Source: JACKII01 sp963974445 (GTDB taxonomy: Bacteria > Pseudomonadota > Alphaproteobacteria > Bin95). Taken from it: DNA of 15,626 nucleotides. Shown here piece by piece: positions 14,427-15,626 of this stretch (its first letter is position 1; each line of letters opens with the position of its first letter). The stretch is from contig CAXBDI010000096.1 in the NCBI GenBank assembly GCA_963974445.1, forward strand, positions 1 to 15,626, in the 5' to 3' direction. Under the pieces are notes generated by a model that searched no databases, had not been told where the DNA came from, and was given only the letters and a program-made list of their open reading frames with translations. Both the position numbers and the translations under genes were made by a program.

Positions 14427-14542
14427 TGAACATAGCGTAACAAATTTCAATTATTTCAACATATTGGACAACTCTCTATGAACATAGCTGATCAGGGAGT
14501 ACCCTCATTGCGCCACATATTTCTGAGACAATTCCGAGACAA
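14427..14542. repeat. Short direct repeats upstream of the integrase gene
   Basis: TGAACATAGC occurs twice in direct orientation (14427-14436 and 14479-14488). GAGACAA occurs twice (14525-14531 and 14536-14542), 11 bases apart or one helical turn. All lie between the tRNA fragment and the integrase start, where arm-type integrase or excisionase binding sites would be expected. The stretch is AT-rich and may also hold the integrase promoter. Confidence 0.4.
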
Positions 14543-14547
14543 AACTC

Positions 14548-15555
14548 ATGTCCGCACTCACCGAGCTCGCCATCCGCAAGTTTCCACACCCCACCAGCGG
14601 GAGCGTCAAACACTTTGATCCATCGCTGCCGGGGTTTGGCATCCGTTGCTCGGCCAAAGGCAAATCCTTCTTTATCATGTATGGAGAGAAGCGACGCCTG
14701 AAGACCTTGGGCAAGTGGCCAGAGCTTCCTCTCAAAGAAGCCAGGCAAGCTGCCAAGCAGCTATTGATAAGCCCGCCGCTAGTACCCGCCAGCCCGTCGT
14801 TTCATGCCGTGCGAGAGCGCTTCTTGACGGACTGCCGCTCCCGTTTGCGCCCAAGCACGGTTGAACGGTACCACTACGCTCTCAAGGAAATCCCCGACCG
14901 AAAGCTCGATAAGCTACCCACTGAGATCGAAGACCCGAACCAGCTTAAAGCCCTCAAAGCGCTGTTCAATTGGTGTATTGATCGGAATATTGCTGATCGT
15001 AACCCGTATATCCGACGCAAGGTGCGGTTTGCGGTTCGAGATCGTCTGTTAACGGATGACGAGATCGTCGCCATTTGGCACGTCGATCAACAACCATTTT
15101 CAGACATTGTGAAAATCTTGATCCTGACTGGACAACGTCGCAATCAGATTTGGCGATTTGATCCGTCATGGATCAATGGTGAAGAGTTGACGTTTCCATC
15201 CACCGTAATGAAAAGTGGACGAGCACATGCAATACCGCTGACCGGCTATCGCGCTCATCTCCCAGAGAGCCCATTCTCGTTCAACAGCTGGAGCAAATCC
15301 AAGCGCCGCCTGGATAAGGCAAGCGGCGTCACTGACTGGGTATTGCATGACTTCCGGCGCTATTTTTCTAGCACCATGGCCAAACTTGGCGTGCCTCTAC
15401 ATGTCACCGAGCAATTGATTGACCACCGATCGCAACTGTCCGGGGTTGCAGCGATATACAACCGCTACGACTACCTCAAAGAAATGCGAGACGCGCTCAT
15501 GGCGTTTGAGTCCCATGTCCAGAACCTTGTTGGCAAAACTAGACCGACAACCTGA
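14548..15555 (+). CDS. int: P4-type tyrosine recombinase (integrase)
   Basis: This 335-residue site-specific recombinase would integrate and excise a mobile element at a tRNA gene. The N-terminal DUF4102-like arm-binding domain (about 1-75) contains DPSLPGFGIRCSAKGKSFF and KTLGKWPELPLKEAR. A shorter core-binding domain and the catalytic domain follow. Catalytic residues are in place: Arg197 in TGQRRNQI, the lysine in TVMKSGRAHAIPL, His267 and Arg270 in HDFRRYF, His293 in LIDHR and the nucleophile Tyr304 in AAIYNRYDY. It is somewhat shorter than the usual 380-420 residues, mainly in the middle. The gene is visibly less GC-rich than the core genes, consistent with transfer. It reads away from the tRNA-Pro fragment, so the element body lies to the right. 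No strong Shine-Dalgarno precedes the ATG. Confidence 0.93.
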   Translation: MSALTELAIRKFPHPTSGSVKHFDPSLPGFGIRCSAKGKSFFIMYGEKRRLKTLGKWPELPLKEARQAAKQLLISPPLVPASPSFHAVRERFLTDCRSRLRPSTVERYHYALKEIPDRKLDKLPTEIEDPNQLKALKALFNWCIDRNIADRNPYIRRKVRFAVRDRLLTDDEIVAIWHVDQQPFSDIVKILILTGQRRNQIWRFDPSWINGEELTFPSTVMKSGRAHAIPLTGYRAHLPESPFSFNSWSKSKRRLDKASGVTDWVLHDFRRYFSSTMAKLGVPLHVTEQLIDHRSQLSGVAAIYNRYDYLKEMRDALMAFESHVQNLVGKTRPTT

Positions 15556-15626
15556 CCCGGCATATTCTGGCCCCCGCCTGGGTATTGTCGTAACCTAGGG
15601 CATCGCGATGCTCTTCCACTGCGGAG
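15556..15626. other. Non-coding tail after the integrase, with a palindrome
   Basis: No gene is visible in these last 71 bases. A perfect 12-bp palindrome, GCATCGCGATGC (15600-15611), is the only structure; it has no loop and no T-run, so it is a weak terminator candidate at best. The element is expected to continue beyond the window. Confidence 0.3.

Noticed and set aside
14358..14430. Functional tRNA-Pro gene
   Set aside because: Only the 3' half is present; no D-arm or 5' acceptor strand exists and the anticodon stem has a mismatch.
14476..14748. Minus-strand ORF across the integrase start
   Set aside because: It is antisense to the conserved N-terminal domain of the integrase and has no recognisable feature.
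1..15626. CRISPR array or toxin-antitoxin pair
   Set aside because: No regularly spaced repeats were found, and no small paired ORFs with recognisable motifs beyond the lone TIR ORF.

Overview
The window looks like a GC-rich alphaproteobacterial chromosome segment, tentatively of Rhodospirillales type. The evidence is the high-GC coding bias, the elongator tRNA-Met sequence, the MnmA and ferredoxin types, and tightly coupled ATGA/GTGA gene overlaps. A conserved core of about 13.5 kb (roughly 700-14250) is flanked on both sides by accessory, visibly less GC-rich DNA.

Left edge (1-700): a short TIR-domain ORF on the minus strand, then a broken IS21-family transposase (istA) remnant on the plus strand, then a long hairpin that probably closes the next operon. 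Minus-strand operon (706-4096): an alpha/beta hydrolase, then a FecBCD/BtuFCD-type uptake system made of periplasmic binding protein, permease and ATPase. The three transport genes are translationally coupled. A 186-base divergent region (4097-4282) contains several small palindromes.

Plus-strand sulfur block (4282-9454): two different cysteine desulfurases in tandem, an Isc-type [2Fe-2S] ferredoxin, a TenA-family protein, MnmA (tRNA 2-thiouridylase) and a 5-formyltetrahydrofolate cyclo-ligase family protein. The theme is cysteine sulfur mobilised by desulfurase, with tRNA thiolation as one sink; TenA adds a possible thiamin link. No iscU, sufE, iscA or iscR is present. An elongator tRNA-Met gene with a recognisable promoter and a strong hairpin follows.

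Between 9650 and 9966 the minus strand carries a frameshifted tail that resembles a TpsB/ShlB outer-membrane transporter. A two-gene RND efflux operon (periplasmic adaptor plus HAE1-type pump, 9967-14249) follows; the pump ends in an unusual 18-bp tandem repeat.

Right edge (14268-15626): a possible C-terminal scrap of a hydantoinase B-like gene abuts the 3' part of a tRNA-Pro(CGG) on the minus strand. AT-richer DNA and a P4-type tyrosine integrase follow. I read this as one end (att site) of an integrated element that continues to the right of the window. I did not find a clearly new multi-gene system. The most informative structures are the att/integrase boundary, the layered gene remnants, and the desulfurase-TenA-MnmA gene order.
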